Assembly: GCF_009617755.1 (NCBI RefSeq)
Contig: NZ_BGZH01000004.1
Location: 124,001 to 188,000 of the forward strand
Source of the DNA: Marinobacter salsuginis
Lineage (GTDB): Bacteria; Pseudomonadota; Gammaproteobacteria; Pseudomonadales; Oleiphilaceae
Reading direction: 5' to 3'
Length of the DNA stretch: 64,000 nucleotides
Under the pieces are notes generated by a model. The model searched no databases, was not told the origin of the DNA, and saw only the letters and a program-made list of their open reading frames with translations. Made by a program: the position numbers and the translations under genes. Below, one piece after another: positions 28,524 to 39,780 of the stretch (positions are counted from its first letter, which is position 1; each line of letters begins with the position of its first letter).

Positions 28524-29528
28524 TTAACCGCCCAGAACCCGGTCGTCGCCACGAAGGCTAGCCGGCGGCCAGTTATCAAGACGCATACCCAGTGACAGAC
28601 CACGGGACGCCAAAACGTCCTTGATCTCGGTCAGCGACTTTTTACCAAGGTTAGGCGTCTTCAACAGCTCAACTTCTGTGCGCTGGATAAGATCGCCGAT
28701 GTAGTAAATGTTCTCAGCCTTCAAGCAGTTAGCTGAACGCACTGTCAATTCCAGATCATCAACCGGGCGCAGCAGGATAGGATCGATTTCTTCCTCTTCC
28801 TCAACGCGCTCAGGCTCTTTCTCATGATCGAAATCAACAAACACCGCCAGTTGCTGCTGGAGGATGGTGGCCGCCCGGCGAATCGCTTCTTCCGGGTCGA
28901 TGGTGCCATTGGTCTCCAGGTCGATAACCAGCTTGTCCAGATCGGTCCGCTGCTCTACCCGTGCGCTTTCCACGGCGTAAGCCACGCGACGAACCGGGCT
29001 GAATGTTGCATCCAGCTGCAGACGTCCGATGGCGCGAGTTTCGTCCTCGTCGAGACCACGCTGGTCTGCCGGCTCATAGCCGCGACCGCGAGCCACACGG
29101 AGACGCATGTTCACTTCACCATTCTCGCTAAGGTGACAGATCACGTGCTCCGGGTTGGCAATCTCGACGTCATGATCCAGCTTGATATCACCTGCTGTCA
29201 CAACGCCCGGGCCTTTCTTGCTGAGCGTAAGCTCGGCATCGTCCCGACCGTTCATTTTTACGGCTACGCCTTTGAGATTCAGAAGAATCTCGATGACGTC
29301 TTCCTGGACACCCTCAATGGCGCTGTACTCGTGCAGGACACCGTCGATCTGCGCTTCAGTCACGGCGCAGCCCGGCATCGAAGACAAGAGAATCCGGCGC
29401 AGTGCACTGCCCAGGGTATGACCAAAGCCTCTTTCCAGAGGCTCAAGCGTAACCTTGGCACGCGTGGCGCTTGATTCCTTCACGTCAATGGTACGAGGTG
29501 TCAATAACTCATGTACTGAACGCTGCAT
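28524..29528 (-). CDS. rpoA: RNA polymerase alpha subunit
   Basis: The alpha subunit starts polymerase assembly and contacts UP elements and activators. The 334 residues have an N-terminal dimerisation domain ([20 protein letters not shown]) and a C-terminal DNA-binding domain ([34 protein letters not shown]) joined by an acidic linker with EEEEEIDP. It lies between rpsD and rplQ as in other proteobacteria. Confidence 0.98.
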   Translation of the reverse strand: MQRSVHELLTPRTIDVKESSATRAKVTLEPLERGFGHTLGSALRRILLSSMPGCAVTEAQIDGVLHEYSAIEGVQEDVIEILLNLKGVAVKMNGRDDAELTLSKKGPGVVTAGDIKLDHDVEIANPEHVICHLSENGEVNMRLRVARGRGYEPADQRGLDEDETRAIGRLQLDATFSPVRRVAYAVESARVEQRTDLDKLVIDLETNGTIDPEEAIRRAATILQQQLAVFVDFDHEKEPERVEEEEEIDPILLRPVDDLELTVRSANCLKAENIYYIGDLIQRTEVELLKTPNLGKKSLTEIKDVLASRGLSLGMRLDNWPPASLRGDDRVLGG

Positions 29529-29563
29529 AGACGCCCCTATCTGCTATCGTTGCTAACTGGGCT

Positions 29564-30184
29564 TTACTTGGAGTAAAGCTCGACGATGAGGTTCTCGTTG
29601 ATGTCGGCCGGCAGTTCAGTACGCTCAGGTACTGACTTGTAAACGCCGGACATCTTGTTGGCGTCGACCTCTACCCAGCTCACCGGTGCACGGCTTGCAG
29701 ACAGATCCAGTGCGCCTTTAACACGCAGCTGGTTCTTCGCCTTCTCACGCACGCTCACAACATCACCCGGACGGACCTGGTAAGACGGGATGTTCACCGA
29801 CTTGTCGTTAACCAGGATCGCCTTGTGAGAGACGAGCTGACGGGCTTCTGCACGGGTGGAACCAAAGCCCATGCGGTATACAACGTTATCAAGACGGCCT
29901 TCCAAAAGTTGCAGCAGGTTTTCACCAGTTGCACCCTTGCCTCGGGCGGCCTCTTTGTAATAGTTGCGGAACTGCTTCTCGAGAACGCCGTAGATACGAC
30001 GAACTTTCTGTTTTTCACGAAGCTGTACGCCGTACTCGGACAGACGACCGCGACGCGCGCCGTGCATACCCGGCGGAGTCTCGATGTTGCACTTTGAATC
30101 GAGCGCGCGAACACCGCTCTTCAGAAAAAGATCTGTCCCTTCACGACGAGACAGCTTGCACTTCGGGCCTATATAACGAGCCAT
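29564..30184 (-). CDS. rpsD: 30S ribosomal protein S4
   Basis: S4 nucleates 30S assembly on 16S rRNA and in E. coli represses its own operon by binding the leader of rpsM. The 206 residues include the S4 RNA-binding domain ([27 protein letters not shown] region, about 94-155). It sits 18 bases after rpsK. Confidence 0.98.
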   Translation of the reverse strand: MARYIGPKCKLSRREGTDLFLKSGVRALDSKCNIETPPGMHGARRGRLSEYGVQLREKQKVRRIYGVLEKQFRNYYKEAARGKGATGENLLQLLEGRLDNVVYRMGFGSTRAEARQLVSHKAILVNDKSVNIPSYQVRPGDVVSVREKAKNQLRVKGALDLSASRAPVSWVEVDANKMSGVYKSVPERTELPADINENLIVELYSK

Positions 30185-30202
30185 AATTCACTGTCTCCTG
30201 TG

Positions 30203-30592
30203 TTAGACGCGGCGCTTCTTGGGCGGACGACAGCCGTTGTGGGGAATCGGCGTCACATCTGTGATGTTGGTGATCTTGTAGCCACACGCGTTCAGCGCGC
30301 GAACTGCAGATTCACGTCCGGGCCCAGGACCCTTAACCTCTACGTCCAGGTTTTTAAGGCCGTATTCAGCAGCCGCATTACCGGCTCTTTCAGCTGCTAC
30401 CTGCGCAGCAAAAGGTGTACTCTTGCGTGACCCACGGAAACCGGAACCACCGGAGGTGGCCCAGGACAGGACGTTGCCCTGACGGTCAGAAATGGTCACG
30501 ATAGTGTTGTTGAAGGACGCGTGAATGTGCGCGACGCCATCAACAACCGTCTTTTTCACCTTTTTACGGGTACGTGTACCTGGCTTTGCCAT
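30203..30592 (-). CDS. rpsK: 30S ribosomal protein S11
   Basis: S11 lines the mRNA path on the 30S platform. The 129 residues contain the family core [20 protein letters not shown] and end in a conserved basic tail ([11 protein letters not shown]). It lies 13 bases after rpsM in the alpha operon. Confidence 0.98.
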   Translation of the reverse strand: MAKPGTRTRKKVKKTVVDGVAHIHASFNNTIVTISDRQGNVLSWATSGGSGFRGSRKSTPFAAQVAAERAGNAAAEYGLKNLDVEVKGPGPGRESAVRALNACGYKITNITDVTPIPHNGCRPPKKRRV

Positions 30593-30605
30593 GTTTGCCT
30601 ACCTG

Positions 30606-30962
30606 TTACTTACGAATAGGTTTGCGTGGACCTTTACGGGTGCGTGCGTTGGTCTTGGTGCGCTGGCCACGGACCGGAAGGCCATGACGATGACGCAGAC
30701 CACGGTGGCATCCGAGATCCTTCAAACGCTTGATGTTCATCTGTACTTCACGACGCAGATCGCCTTCGACAGACACCTTGCCCACTTCGGTACGAAGTGC
30801 TTCAAGCTGCTCATCGCTAAGGTCTTTGACCTTGACGTCCGGCTTGACGCCGGTTGCATCGCAAAGCTTCTGGGCTGTGGTCTTGCCAACACCAAAGATG
30901 TAGGTCAGCGAGACAACAGCATGTTTGTGATCGGGTATATTGACACCGGCTATACGTGCCAT
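30606..30962 (-). CDS. rpsM: 30S ribosomal protein S13
   Basis: S13, in the 30S head, contacts the P-site tRNA and L5. The 118 residues contain a helix-two-turn-helix region ([20 protein letters not shown]) and a basic C-terminal tail ([18 protein letters not shown]). First gene of the alpha operon, about 55 bases from the predicted transcription start at the promoter 31024-31053. That leader is where S4 feedback acts in E. coli. Confidence 0.98.
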   Translation of the reverse strand: MARIAGVNIPDHKHAVVSLTYIFGVGKTTAQKLCDATGVKPDVKVKDLSDEQLEALRTEVGKVSVEGDLRREVQMNIKRLKDLGCHRGLRHRHGLPVRGQRTKTNARTRKGPRKPIRK

Positions 30963-31023
30963 CCAAATTACTCCGCGTTCAAAGCTTTGCTGTGTGAATT
31001 TTCCGCCACAAAAAGGGCGCGAA

Positions 31024-31053
31024 ATAATAGCGCCTGACCCCGCATGGAGTCAA
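31024..31053 (-). promoter_or_regulatory. sigma70 promoter of the alpha operon
   Basis: On the minus strand TTGACT, an 18-base spacer and TATTAT match five of six bases in each hexamer. It lies between rpmJ and rpsM and gives a leader of about 55 bases before rpsM. Confidence 0.7.
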
Positions 31054-31102
31054 GCGCCATCATTTCGAAACCCTACAATGTCAGGAAGGATCCCTTCAGG
31101 AA

Positions 31103-31216
31103 TCAGCCCTGGCGTTGCTTGTGACGAGGCTCCGAGCAAATGACTCGTACCGAGCCATTGCGACGAATTACTTTGCAGTTACGGCAAATTTTCTTTACCG
31201 AAGCGCGTACTTTCAT
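31103..31216 (-). CDS. rpmJ: 50S ribosomal protein L36
   Basis: A small zinc-ribbon ribosomal protein of 37 residues starting [17 protein letters not shown]. The zinc ligands Cys11, Cys14, Cys27 and His32 are present, so this is the zinc-binding (C+) form. It ends HKQRQG like enterobacterial L36. It lies 30 bases after secY and ends the spc operon. Confidence 0.95.
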   Translation of the reverse strand: MKVRASVKKICRNCKVIRRNGSVRVICSEPRHKQRQG

Positions 31217-31246
31217 TGTCGACTCCAGTTTTCAAGGGGAACGGGG

Positions 31247-32569
31247 TTAACCGTTCCGACCATAGCCCTTGAGATTGGACTTCTTCATCAGTGATTCATA
31301 CTGATGGGACATCAGGTGCGACTGAACCTGCGCCATGAAATCCATCACCACGACTACAACAATCAGCAGTGAGGTACCGCCCAGATAGAACGGAACATTC
31401 CCGGCCACCATCAGGAACTGAGGGAACAGGGAAACTGCTGCAATGTACATTGCACCGAACAGCGTCAGACGGGTCAGAACACCATCGATATACTTGGCAG
31501 TCTGATCACCAGGACGAATGCCCGGAATAAACGCTCCAGAGCGCTTGAGGTTATCCGCAACTTCTTTCGGGTTGTACATCAGCGCTGTGTAGAAGAAGCA
31601 GAAGAAAACCACTGCTGCCGCAAACAGGATAATGTACAACGGCTGGCTTGGCGCCAGGGCCTGGGAGATATCACTCAACCATTCCATACCCTCGCCCTGG
31701 CCGAACCACTGACCCAGAGATGCAGGGAACAGCAGAATGGATGAGGCGAAGATCGGCGGAATGACACCCGCCATGTTCACCTTCAAAGGCAAATGGCTGG
31801 ACTGCTGAGCAAACACCCGGCGCCCCTGTTGCCGCTTGGCGTAGTTGATCGTCAACCGGCGCTGACCGCGCTCCATGAACACCACGAAGCCAATGACAGC
31901 GACCGCAAGAACGCCAATACCCAGGACGACCAGCAGGCTCATCTCACCATTACGGGCCTGCTCGAGCGTCTGACCGATAGCGCCGGGCAACCCGGCAACA
32001 ATACCGGCGAAGATCAAGAGAGAAATGCCGTTACCGACACCCCGCTCGGTGATCTGCTCGCCAAGCCACATCATGAACACGGCGCCACTTACGAACGACA
32101 CAACCGCCACGAAGTGGAAGCTGAAGCTGTCATTGAAGGTGACACCTTGTGATGCCAGGCCGACAGAAATACCAAAACCCTGAACCAGGGCAAGGATAAC
32201 CGTACCATACCGCGTGTACTGGCTGATCTTTCGACGACCAGCTTCGCCTTCTTTTTTCAGCTGCTCAAGCTGCGGGCTGACCGCAGTCATGAGCTGCATG
32301 ATAATAGAGGCCGAAATATACGGCATGATACCGAGAGCGAAGATACTCATGCGCTCAAGCGCACCACCGGAAAACATGTTGAACATGCTCAGGATTGTGC
32401 CCTGGTTCTGTTCAAACAGTGCCGCCAGACGGTCGGGGTTGATACCCGGCACCGGGATGTGGGCACCAATCCGGTACACCAGCAATGCCAGGAAGACAAA
32501 CCAGAGCCGCGATCGCAGCTCTGCCAGTCCTTTACCCGCGCCCGCAGGCAATGATGCGTTCTTGGCCAT
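31247..32569 (-). CDS. secY: protein translocase channel SecY
   Basis: SecY is the ten-helix channel of the Sec translocon, working with SecE (also in this window), SecG and SecA. The 440 residues begin with the amphipathic [18 protein letters not shown] and include the plug region and the cytoplasmic loop C5 ([15 protein letters not shown]). It lies between rplO and rpmJ in the spc operon. Confidence 0.98.
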   Translation of the reverse strand: MAKNASLPAGAGKGLAELRSRLWFVFLALLVYRIGAHIPVPGINPDRLAALFEQNQGTILSMFNMFSGGALERMSIFALGIMPYISASIIMQLMTAVSPQLEQLKKEGEAGRRKISQYTRYGTVILALVQGFGISVGLASQGVTFNDSFSFHFVAVVSFVSGAVFMMWLGEQITERGVGNGISLLIFAGIVAGLPGAIGQTLEQARNGEMSLLVVLGIGVLAVAVIGFVVFMERGQRRLTINYAKRQQGRRVFAQQSSHLPLKVNMAGVIPPIFASSILLFPASLGQWFGQGEGMEWLSDISQALAPSQPLYIILFAAAVVFFCFFYTALMYNPKEVADNLKRSGAFIPGIRPGDQTAKYIDGVLTRLTLFGAMYIAAVSLFPQFLMVAGNVPFYLGGTSLLIVVVVVMDFMAQVQSHLMSHQYESLMKKSNLKGYGRNG

Positions 32570-32586
32570 TTAGTCCTCGACTCGCC

Positions 32587-33021
32587 TTAGTCTTCGACTT
32601 TACCACCCGCGGCAGAAATTGCCTCGCGCGCGCCTTTGGTTACCCGAAGTCCCTTCACGGTTACCGGCCGGCTCAATTCACCAGACAAGATAACCTTGGC
32701 TTCGCGAATTTCCCCGCGAATGATGTCCGCCTTCTTCAGGGCTTCCAGATCCACCACATCGCCTTCAACCTTCGCCAGTTCGTTCAGGCGAATTTCTGCA
32801 ACGTAACGCTGCTGACGGGAGGTGAAACCAAACTTCGGCAGACGACGGGCCAACGGCTGCTGACCACCCTCGAAACCGGGCGCTACGCTGCCGCCGGAAC
32901 GGGATTTCAGACCTTTGTGACCACGACCGCCGGTTTTACCGAGACCGCTACCGATACCACGACCGACACGCTTGGGTGCCTGGCGTGAACCGGGTTCCGG
33001 ACTAAGTTCGTTCAGACGCAT
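32587..33021 (-). CDS. rplO: 50S ribosomal protein L15
   Basis: L15, a late-assembly 23S rRNA-binding protein. The start [13 protein letters not shown] at 33021 gives 144 residues, equal to E. coli; the frame is open 11 codons further into rpmD. The Gly/Arg-rich stretch [20 protein letters not shown] is the family hallmark. Confidence 0.97.
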   Translation of the reverse strand: MRLNELSPEPGSRQAPKRVGRGIGSGLGKTGGRGHKGLKSRSGGSVAPGFEGGQQPLARRLPKFGFTSRQQRYVAEIRLNELAKVEGDVVDLEALKKADIIRGEIREAKVILSGELSRPVTVKGLRVTKGAREAISAAGGKVED

Positions 33022-33022
33022 C

Positions 33023-33211
33023 TTAGTTCTCCTCAACCCGAACCAGGTAATCAACCCGGTTGATCATGCCGCGGATAGACGGAGTATCTTCCACTTCCAC
33101 GGTGTGACCGATTTTACGAAGACCCAGGCCCTTGACGCACAGCTTGTGCTTGGGCTGGCAGCCGATGGGGCTGCGGGTCAGAGTTACTTTGATCGTTTTT
33201 GCGTTCGCCAT
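33023..33211 (-). CDS. rpmD: 50S ribosomal protein L30
   Basis: L30, 62 residues starting [17 protein letters not shown], with the typical [20 protein letters not shown] segment. It begins four bases after the rpsE stop and ends one base before rplO starts. The longer open frame upstream overlaps rpsE and is not used. Confidence 0.96.
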   Translation of the reverse strand: MANAKTIKVTLTRSPIGCQPKHKLCVKGLGLRKIGHTVEVEDTPSIRGMINRVDYLVRVEEN

Positions 33212-33215
33212 GACT

Positions 33216-33716
33216 TCAACCCAGAATCTCTTCCACGGTCTTACCGCGCTTGGCTGCAATATCTTCAGGCGCTTGAGTTGCCTGGAGACCCTTGATGGTG
33301 GAACGTACCACGTTCACCGGGTTGGTAGACCCGTAACACTTGGACAGTACGTTCTGAACACCCGCCACTTCCAGTACCGCACGCATCGCACCGCCGGCGA
33401 TGATACCAGTACCTTCGGAAGCTGGCTGCATGTAGACCTTAGAGCCGCCATGCTGAGCCTTAACCGGGTATTGCAGGGTAGTGCCGTCAAGCGGAACTTC
33501 TACCATGTTCTTGCGTGCAGCTTCCATGGCCTTCTGGATGGCGACCGGCACTTCACGCGCCTTGCCACGACCGAAACCAACGCGACCTTTACCATCACCC
33601 ACTACTGTCAGTGCGGTGAAGGCGAAAATACGGCCACCTTTAACAACCTTGGCGACACGATTGACCTGGACCAGCTTCTCCTGGAGCTCAGGCGCCTTCT
33701 GTTCGTTAACGCTCAT
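33216..33716 (-). CDS. rpsE: 30S ribosomal protein S5
   Basis: S5 affects decoding accuracy and lies by the mRNA entry. The 166 residues have the double-stranded-RNA-binding fold ([20 protein letters not shown]) and the ATG at 33716 is preceded by AGGTGGAG. A GTG three codons earlier would disrupt the spacing and is rejected as the start. Confidence 0.97.
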   Translation of the reverse strand: MSVNEQKAPELQEKLVQVNRVAKVVKGGRIFAFTALTVVGDGKGRVGFGRGKAREVPVAIQKAMEAARKNMVEVPLDGTTLQYPVKAQHGGSKVYMQPASEGTGIIAGGAMRAVLEVAGVQNVLSKCYGSTNPVNVVRSTIKGLQATQAPEDIAAKRGKTVEEILG

Positions 33717-33728
33717 CTTCTCCACCTC

Positions 33729-34076
33729 TTAGAATTGCAAGCCAGCTTCACGGGCTGCGTCGGCCAGAGCCTGAATACGGCCGTGATAACGGTAACCGGA
33801 GCGGTCAAAAGCAACCTGCTCAACACCTGCTGCCTTGGCACGCTCAGCAATCAGCTGACCAACCTTCTTGGCAGCGTCCACGTTACCGGTTGCACCCTGG
33901 CGCAGTTCCTTATCCAACGTGGAGGCAGAAGCCAGCACTTTGCTGCCGTCTGCAGTCGTGACCTGGGCGTACATGTGACGCGGTGTGCGGTGAACGCACA
34001 GACGATTGGTACCCAGTTCACGGATCTTCATGCGCACTTTGCGTGCGCGACGCAATCTTTCGTTATTCGCGCTCAT
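33729..34076 (-). CDS. rplR: 50S ribosomal protein L18
   Basis: L18 binds 5S rRNA with L5 and L25. The 115 residues include [19 protein letters not shown] and the C-terminal [20 protein letters not shown] signature. It is placed between rplF and rpsE in the standard spc order. Confidence 0.97.
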   Translation of the reverse strand: MSANNERLRRARKVRMKIRELGTNRLCVHRTPRHMYAQVTTADGSKVLASASTLDKELRQGATGNVDAAKKVGQLIAERAKAAGVEQVAFDRSGYRYHGRIQALADAAREAGLQF

Positions 34077-34085
34077 AGTCCCGCC

Positions 34086-34619
34086 TTATTTCTTCTTGGC
34101 TTCTTTGCGTCTGACCTGCTCATCCGCATAACGAACACCCTTACCCTTATAAGGCTCGGGCGGACGGAACGCGCGGACTTCCGCAGCGACCTGGCCAACC
34201 TGTTGCTTGTCGATACCGCGAATCACAACTTCCGTATTGGACGGAGTTTCTGCGGTAATCCCCTCGGGCAGCTCGTACTCGACCGGGTGAGAAAAACCCA
34301 GTGTCAGATTGAGCTTCTTACCTTGCGCCTGGGCACGGTAACCTACGCCCGTCAGCTGGAGTTTACGTTCCCAGCCTGTTGAAACACCGGTCACCATGTT
34401 GTTGACCAGTGCACGAGTAGTACCAGCAAGAGCGCGGGACTTTGTAGCACCATCGCGGGCCGCAAAGCGCAGAACATTCTCTTCCTGCTTTACTTCAACC
34501 GCCTGGTGAATGGTGATTTGAAGCGCTCCCTTGGAACCCTTCACACTAATTTCCTGTCCGTTCAGCTTAACCTCAACACCGGAAGGCAGCACGACAGGAT
34601 TATTGGCAACCCTGGACAT
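34086..34619 (-). CDS. rplF: 50S ribosomal protein L6
   Basis: L6 sits near the sarcin-ricin loop and the factor-binding site. The 177 residues have two repeated alpha/beta domains. The second ends in the conserved [19 protein letters not shown] and a Lys-rich tail. It lies nine bases after rpsH. Confidence 0.97.
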   Translation of the reverse strand: MSRVANNPVVLPSGVEVKLNGQEISVKGSKGALQITIHQAVEVKQEENVLRFAARDGATKSRALAGTTRALVNNMVTGVSTGWERKLQLTGVGYRAQAQGKKLNLTLGFSHPVEYELPEGITAETPSNTEVVIRGIDKQQVGQVAAEVRAFRPPEPYKGKGVRYADEQVRRKEAKKK

Positions 34620-34628
34620 GTGTATCTC

Positions 34629-35021
34629 CTAGAATACGGTGCAGATGACTTCGCCACCCACGCCAGCAGCTCGTGCGGCGCGGTCTGTCATAACGCCCTT
34701 GGACGTTGAGACAATCGCGACTCCCAGACCACCGGATACTTTCGGCAGTTCCCCAGCGCCTTTGTACTGGCGCAGACTCGGACGGCTGACCCGCTTGATC
34801 TCTTCAATGACCGGCTTGCCGCCGAAGTATTTCAGAGTAATCGTCAGCTCGGGCTTCGCGTCGGCTGAAACGGAGAAATCGTCAACGTAACCTTCGTCCT
34901 TGAGGACCTGGGCTACGGAGATCTTCATCTTTGAAGACGGCATCGTAACGTCTGCTTTTGATGCCATCTGTGCATTACGGATACGGGTAAACATATCCGC
35001 AAGCGTGTCTTGCATACTCAT
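34629..35021 (-). CDS. rpsH: 30S ribosomal protein S8
   Basis: S8 binds central-domain 16S rRNA and in E. coli represses the spc operon at the L5 leader. The start [16 protein letters not shown] at 35021, with AGGAG about ten bases upstream, gives 130 residues, the E. coli length. The C-terminus ([20 protein letters not shown]) is conserved. Confidence 0.97.
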   Translation of the reverse strand: MSMQDTLADMFTRIRNAQMASKADVTMPSSKMKISVAQVLKDEGYVDDFSVSADAKPELTITLKYFGGKPVIEEIKRVSRPSLRQYKGAGELPKVSGGLGVAIVSTSKGVMTDRAARAAGVGGEVICTVF

Positions 35022-35109
35022 TGGTATGAGGCTCCTGATCTTTTTAGTTGTGCAGCGGCTTGCCGCACCGCTTACCAACAGGCACCTGACCGAAGTCAGG
35101 ATGCCTATC

Positions 35110-35415
35110 TTACCAGCTTGCCTTGGTCAGGCCCGGAACGTCACCGCGCATGCCGTATTCACGGAGCTTGATCCGTGACAGCTCGAACTTGCGCAGAACG
35201 CCGTGGGGACGACCAGTCACCTGGCAACGATTACGAAGACGTGAGGGGGAAGCATCGCGAGGAAGCTGCTGAAGCTTCATCTGTGCATCCCAACGCTCTT
35301 CATCGCTGGTATTCGGGTTCTTGATAATCGCCTTGAGCTCGGCACGCTTCGCTGCAAACTTTGCAACGGTCTTTTCGCGCTTGAGCTCACGGTTTTTCAT
35401 GGAAACCTTAGCCAT
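35110..35415 (-). CDS. rpsN: 30S ribosomal protein S14
   Basis: S14 of the zinc-free (C-) long type, 101 residues. It lacks the CxxC pairs of zinc-binding S14 and has the long N-terminal helix ([18 protein letters not shown]). The C-terminal [19 protein letters not shown] is typical. It is separated from rpsH by an 88-base gap with no clear gene. Confidence 0.97.
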   Translation of the reverse strand: MAKVSMKNRELKREKTVAKFAAKRAELKAIIKNPNTSDEERWDAQMKLQQLPRDASPSRLRNRCQVTGRPHGVLRKFELSRIKLREYGMRGDVPGLTKASW

Positions 35416-35427
35416 TACACTCGTTCC

Positions 35428-35967
35428 TTATTTCTTGAACGGAAAGCCGAAGGCTTTCAACAGTTCGCGACCTTCATCGTCGGTACCGGCAGTGGTGGTA
35501 ATGGTGATGTCCAGACCACGGATCTTGTCGACTTTGTCGTACTCGATCTCTGGGAAAATGATCTGCTCACGCACACCCATGCTGTAGTTACCACGACCGT
35601 CGAACGACTTGGGATTCAGACCCCGGAAGTCACGAATGCGGGGAACCGCAATGTGAACCAGGCGATCAAAGAAGTCCCACATACGCTCGCCGCGCAGGGT
35701 AACCTTACAGCCGATAGGCCAACCTTCACGGATCTTGAAACCCGCAACGGATTTACGTGCCTTGGTAACAACGGCTTTCTGACCTGCCAGGCGCTCAAGA
35801 TCCGCCACGGCATTTTCAATCAGCTTCTTGTCACCAACCGCTTCGCCGACACCCATGTTAAGGGTGATCTTTTCGATACGCGGCACCTGCATGATGTTCT
35901 TGTAGCTGAACTCTTTCTGCAGGGCGGGTACCACTTCCTTACTGTACTGCTCTTTCATGTTAAGCAT
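35428..35967 (-). CDS. rplE: 50S ribosomal protein L5
   Basis: L5 binds 5S rRNA and contacts P-site tRNA. I chose the ATG at 35967 ([12 protein letters not shown]), which has GGTGGT upstream and gives 179 residues, the usual length. Upstream GTG (35979) and downstream ATG (35958) are alternatives. The family core [17 protein letters not shown] and [20 protein letters not shown] is intact. Confidence 0.97.
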   Translation of the reverse strand: MLNMKEQYSKEVVPALQKEFSYKNIMQVPRIEKITLNMGVGEAVGDKKLIENAVADLERLAGQKAVVTKARKSVAGFKIREGWPIGCKVTLRGERMWDFFDRLVHIAVPRIRDFRGLNPKSFDGRGNYSMGVREQIIFPEIEYDKVDKIRGLDITITTTAGTDDEGRELLKAFGFPFKK

Positions 35968-35982
35968 CGTAACCACCACCGC

Positions 35983-36303
35983 TTACTGGTTATCGACAGC
36001 TTCATTCGTGGACTTGAAGATCCGCACTTTCGCGCCGTCTTCCTTGATCTGGAAGCCTACGCGATCGGCTTTGCCGGTCTGCGGATTAAAAATAGCCACG
36101 TTGGAAGCCTGGATAGGTGCTTCTTTTTCGACGATGCCACCTGGGGTGCCCAGCATCGGGTTCGGCTTGGTGTGCTTCTTGATCATATTGATCCCTGAAA
36201 CAACCATGCGGCCATCGTCCTGAACCTTCAGGACTTTACCACGTTTGCCTTTGTCTTTCCCCGTGGTGACGATTACTTCGTCATCTCGTTTGATCTTTTT
36301 CAT
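35983..36303 (-). CDS. rplX: 50S ribosomal protein L24
   Basis: L24 starts 50S assembly at the 5' end of 23S rRNA. The 106 residues contain a KOW motif ([20 protein letters not shown]) and [20 protein letters not shown]. It lies 17 bases after rplN. Confidence 0.97.
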   Translation of the reverse strand: MKKIKRDDEVIVTTGKDKGKRGKVLKVQDDGRMVVSGINMIKKHTKPNPMLGTPGGIVEKEAPIQASNVAIFNPQTGKADRVGFQIKEDGAKVRIFKSTNEAVDNQ

Positions 36304-36320
36304 AACCGGCCTCTGGTCCT

Positions 36321-36689
36321 TTAAAGTACTTCGGGTGCCAGTGAGATAATTTTCATGAACTTCTCATTACGCAGTTCACGGGTAACCGGTCCGAAGATAC
36401 GGGTACCGATAGGAGCGTCCTGATTGTTCAGAAGTACTGCCGCGTTTCCGTCGAAACGGATCAGCGAACCGTCGGGACGGCGAACACCCTTACGAGTGCG
36501 CACCACGACAGCTTTCAGGACCTGGCCTTTCTTCACCTTACCGCGGGGAATGGCTTCCTTGACGGTCACCTTGATGATATCCCCAACGCTGGCATAACGC
36601 CGGTGTGAACCGCCCAGGACCTTGATGCACATCACCTGACGCGCACCGCTGTTATCCGCGACTTCAAGCATTGTTTGAGTCTGAATCAT
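36321..36689 (-). CDS. rplN: 50S ribosomal protein L14
   Basis: L14 forms intersubunit bridges and contacts L19. The 122 residues start [20 protein letters not shown] and contain the conserved [20 protein letters not shown]. In E. coli the spc operon promoter lies just upstream of rplN. Here the gap to rpsQ is only 18 bases, so S10 and spc genes are probably co-transcribed. Confidence 0.97.
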   Translation of the reverse strand: MIQTQTMLEVADNSGARQVMCIKVLGGSHRRYASVGDIIKVTVKEAIPRGKVKKGQVLKAVVVRTRKGVRRPDGSLIRFDGNAAVLLNNQDAPIGTRIFGPVTRELRNEKFMKIISLAPEVL

Positions 36690-36707
36690 GGTTGTTCTCC
36701 GGGCGAA

Positions 36708-36974
36708 TTACACCTTGGATGCACGTTCAGTGACTTCCACCAGGGCCCAGCTCTTGGTCTTGGAGACCGGACGGGTTTCCTGAATGGTCACAGTGTCACC
36801 GATGTTGCACTGATTGCTCTCATCGTGAGCGTGGATCTTGGTTGAACGCTTCATGTACTTACCGTACAGCGGGTGTTTCACCTGACGCTCGACCAGCACC
36901 ACGATGGATTTCTCCATCTTGTTGCTCACGACCTTGCCGCTCAGAGTTCTGGCAGTTTGGGTAGCTTCGGTCAT
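36708..36974 (-). CDS. rpsQ: 30S ribosomal protein S17
   Basis: S17, an early 16S rRNA-binding protein with an OB fold, 88 residues. The sequence [20 protein letters not shown] and the C-terminal [16 protein letters not shown] motif are typical. It starts one base after the rpmC stop. Confidence 0.97.
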   Translation of the reverse strand: MTEATQTARTLSGKVVSNKMEKSIVVLVERQVKHPLYGKYMKRSTKIHAHDESNQCNIGDTVTIQETRPVSKTKSWALVEVTERASKV

Positions 36975-36975
36975 G

Positions 36976-37167
36976 TCACTGTCCTGCCTTTTCGTTCAAT
37001 ACTGTTTTCACGCGAGCGATGTCGCGCTTCACCTTGCCGAGAAGGTGAGACTGATTCAGCTGACCTGTCGCCTTACGCATGCGCAGGTTGAACTGCTCCT
37101 TCAGGAGGTCGATCAGCTCTTTGTTCAGCTCCTCGACTGACTTTTCACGCAGCTCTGTTGCTTTCAT
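36976..37167 (-). CDS. rpmC: 50S ribosomal protein L29
   Basis: L29 lies at the tunnel exit and helps recruit trigger factor and SRP. The 63 residues form two helices ([35 protein letters not shown]). The ATG at 37167 shares one base with the rplP stop; a GTG one codon earlier is rejected. Confidence 0.96.
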
Positions 37168-37580
37168 CACATCACCGTCCTCGTTACAAAGGTGGTCTGT
37201 ACCGGCAGTTTGGCCGCGGCGAGAGTGAACGCATCGCGTGCTACGTCTTCAGCAACGCCTTCCATCTCGTAGAGCATGCGGCCTGGCTGGATTTCAGCCA
37301 CCCAATACTCGACAGAACCTTTACCTTTACCCATTCGAACTTCAAGCGGCTTGCTGGAGATCGGCTTGTCCGGGAAAATCCGGATCCAGATCTTTCCGCC
37401 CCGCTTGATGCGGCGAGTCATGGTACGACGTGCCGCCTCAATCTGGCGCGCAGTTATACGCCCACGACTGGTCGCCTTCAATCCGTATTCACCGAAGCTC
37501 ACCTTGTTGGCGCGGTGAGCAAGACCGGTGTTACGGCCTTTCATTACCTTGCGGAATTTGGTGCGTTTTGGTTGCAGCAT
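37167..37580 (-). CDS. rplP: 50S ribosomal protein L16
   Basis: L16 positions A-site tRNA near the peptidyl-transferase centre. The 137 residues start [19 protein letters not shown] and include the arginine near position 81 hydroxylated by YcfD in E. coli (within [10 protein letters not shown]...RMGKGKG). It is coupled to rpmC by a TGATG overlap. Confidence 0.97.
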
Positions 37581-37592
37581 AAGAGTGCCCCT

Positions 37593-38276
37593 TTACTTAG
37601 AACCTTTCTTCCCAGAGGCTTTCTTGTCAGCACGGACCTGCTCCATACCACCAAGAATCTCACCTTTGAAGATCCATACCTTGACGCCGATTACGCCGTA
37701 AGTGGTATGCGCTTCGTAGGTTGCGTAATCAATATCTGCACGCAGAGTGTGCAGAGGAACACGACCTTCGCGATACCACTCGGAACGCGCGATTTCAGCA
37801 CCCCCGAGACGACCGCCTACCTGGATCTTGATACCCTTGGCACCCTGGCGCATGGCGTTCTGTACCGCACGCTTCATAGCGCGACGGAACATCACACGAC
37901 GCTCCAGCTGGCCGGCAACGTTTTGCGCTACCAGGCGGGCATCGAGGTCCGGCTTGCGGACTTCTTCGATGTTGATGTGCACAGGCACACCCATCATGTC
38001 GCTGACTTCGCGACGCAGACGATCAACATCTTCACCCTTCTTACCGATAACAATACCGGGACGGGCAGTATGGATCGTGATACGGGCGTTCTGAGCAGGG
38101 CGCTCGATCACAATCTTGCTGACAGACGCCTTAACCAGACGCTTGTCGAGGAACTCACGAACCTGAATGTCATTCAGCAGGTTCTTGGAGTATTCCTTTT
38201 TGTCGGCATACCAGACTGAGTTGTGCTCTTTGATCACACCCAGGCGAATGCCGGTTGGATTTACTTTATGACCCAT
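37593..38276 (-). CDS. rpsC: 30S ribosomal protein S3
   Basis: S3 forms part of the mRNA entry pore and helicase. The 227 residues have an N-terminal KH domain ([18 protein letters not shown], GxxG loop intact) and a C-terminal domain ([20 protein letters not shown]). It lies 11 bases after rplV. Confidence 0.98.
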   Translation of the reverse strand: MGHKVNPTGIRLGVIKEHNSVWYADKKEYSKNLLNDIQVREFLDKRLVKASVSKIVIERPAQNARITIHTARPGIVIGKKGEDVDRLRREVSDMMGVPVHINIEEVRKPDLDARLVAQNVAGQLERRVMFRRAMKRAVQNAMRQGAKGIKIQVGGRLGGAEIARSEWYREGRVPLHTLRADIDYATYEAHTTYGVIGVKVWIFKGEILGGMEQVRADKKASGKKGSK

Positions 38277-38287
38277 CTGAGCATCTC

Positions 38288-38620
38288 CTACTTGTCGGCG
38301 ACCTTGACGGTGATATGGCAGGTGCGCTTGAAAATACGGTCAGCGCGCCCCTTGGCTCGAGCTTTGATTCGCTTGAGCGTCGGACCCTCATCCACCATGA
38401 CGGTGGAAACCCGCAGTTCGTCAACGTCCAGACCTTCGTTGTGCTCAGCGTTGGCGATGGCGGACTCAAGAGCTTTCTTGATCACGACCGCCGCCTTCTT
38501 CGGGCTGAAAGTCAGAATGTTCAGGGCGTCCTCAACAGCCTTGCCGCGTACTTGGTCAGCGACAAGACGTGCTTTCTGAGCTGAGAGGCGAGCGCCCTTG
38601 TACTTGGCTGCTACTTCCAT
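38288..38620 (-). CDS. rplV: 50S ribosomal protein L22
   Basis: L22 has a beta-hairpin that lines the exit tunnel where macrolides bind. The ATG at 38620 ([20 protein letters not shown]) gives 110 residues, equal to E. coli. The hairpin segment ([15 protein letters not shown]) is intact. Longer open frames upstream overlap rpsS. Confidence 0.97.
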   Translation of the reverse strand: MEVAAKYKGARLSAQKARLVADQVRGKAVEDALNILTFSPKKAAVVIKKALESAIANAEHNEGLDVDELRVSTVMVDEGPTLKRIKARAKGRADRIFKRTCHITVKVADK

Positions 38621-38636
38621 TTCGATTACCTCAGAA

Positions 38637-38912
38637 TCAGCGTTTAGCTTTCTTGTCGGCCGCATGACCACGATAAGTACGCGTTGCCGCGAACTCACCC
38701 AGCTTATGTCCAACCATATCTTCGGTGACATAAACCGGCACGTGCTGCTTGCCGTTGTGGACTGCAATGGTCAGGCCTACCATCTCTGGAAAGACTGTTG
38801 ACCGGCGGGACCAGGTTTTGATCGGCCGCTTGTCGTTAGCTTCCAGAGCTGCCTCGACCTTCTTCAACAGATGCAGGTCTATAAAAGGACCTTTCTTCAA
38901 AGAACGTGGCAC
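38637..38912 (-). CDS. rpsS: 30S ribosomal protein S19
   Basis: S19 is in the 30S head with S13. The 91 residues start [20 protein letters not shown] and contain [20 protein letters not shown]. It lies 23 bases after rplB in the S10 operon. Confidence 0.97.
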   Translation of the reverse strand: MPRSLKKGPFIDLHLLKKVEAALEANDKRPIKTWSRRSTVFPEMVGLTIAVHNGKQHVPVYVTEDMVGHKLGEFAATRTYRGHAADKKAKR

Positions 38913-38935
38913 AGCAATTACCTCTATGTAGTCGT

Positions 38936-39763
38936 TTACTTGGCCGAACGACGACGTACTATCATCTTGTCAGTACGCTTGTTCTTACGAGTCTTATGCC
39001 CTTTGGTCGGAACACCCCACGGAGTAACCGGGTGACGCCCGCCAGAGGTACGCCCTTCACCACCACCATGCGGGTGGTCAACTGGGTTCATAGCAACACC
39101 ACGTACTGTTGGCCGTTTGCCGCGCCAACGTGATGCACCCGCTTTACCAAGCTGCTTGAGGCTGTGCTCGCTGTTGGATACTTCACCCAGCGTTGCACGG
39201 CAATCTACAAGCACCTTACGCATTTCACCTGAGCGCAGGCGGATGGTGGCATATGCACCTTCCCGGGCAACCAGCTGTACGGATGCGCCCGCAGAGCGAG
39301 CCAGCTGTGCACCTTTGCCAGGCTTGAGTTCGACGCAGTGGATCACAGAACCGACCGGAATGTTCCGGAGCGGCAGAGTGCTACCCACCTTGATTGGCGC
39401 GTCGATACCAGAGCGCACAGGATCACCGATCTGCATACCCTTGGGAGCGATAATGTAGCGACGCTCGCCATCGGCATACTTCAGCAGTGCAATGTGCGCA
39501 GAGCGGTTCGGATCGTATTCCAGGCGCTCAATGACCGCCGGGATACCATCTTTGGTCCGCTTGAAATCGATGACACGGTAGTGCTTCTTGTGGCCACCAC
39601 CCGTGTGACGGGTTGTGATGCGGCCTACATTGTTACGACCACCCGTCTTGTTCTTTCTTTCTACCAACGGCTCGTAGGGGCGCCCAGTATGGAGATCCGG
39701 GTTGTAAAGCTTTACAACGTGACGGCGTCCGGCAGATGTTGGTTTGGTTTTGACGATCGGCAT
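38936..39763 (-). CDS. rplB: 50S ribosomal protein L2
   Basis: L2, one of the most conserved ribosomal proteins, supports subunit joining and peptidyl transfer. The 275 residues have the OB and SH3-type domains, and the histidine loop [20 protein letters not shown] is intact. It lies 17 bases after rplW. Confidence 0.98.
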   Translation of the reverse strand: MPIVKTKPTSAGRRHVVKLYNPDLHTGRPYEPLVERKNKTGGRNNVGRITTRHTGGGHKKHYRVIDFKRTKDGIPAVIERLEYDPNRSAHIALLKYADGERRYIIAPKGMQIGDPVRSGIDAPIKVGSTLPLRNIPVGSVIHCVELKPGKGAQLARSAGASVQLVAREGAYATIRLRSGEMRKVLVDCRATLGEVSNSEHSLKQLGKAGASRWRGKRPTVRGVAMNPVDHPHGGGEGRTSGGRHPVTPWGVPTKGHKTRKNKRTDKMIVRRRSAK

Positions 39764-39780
39764 ATTACGACCCCTTTACC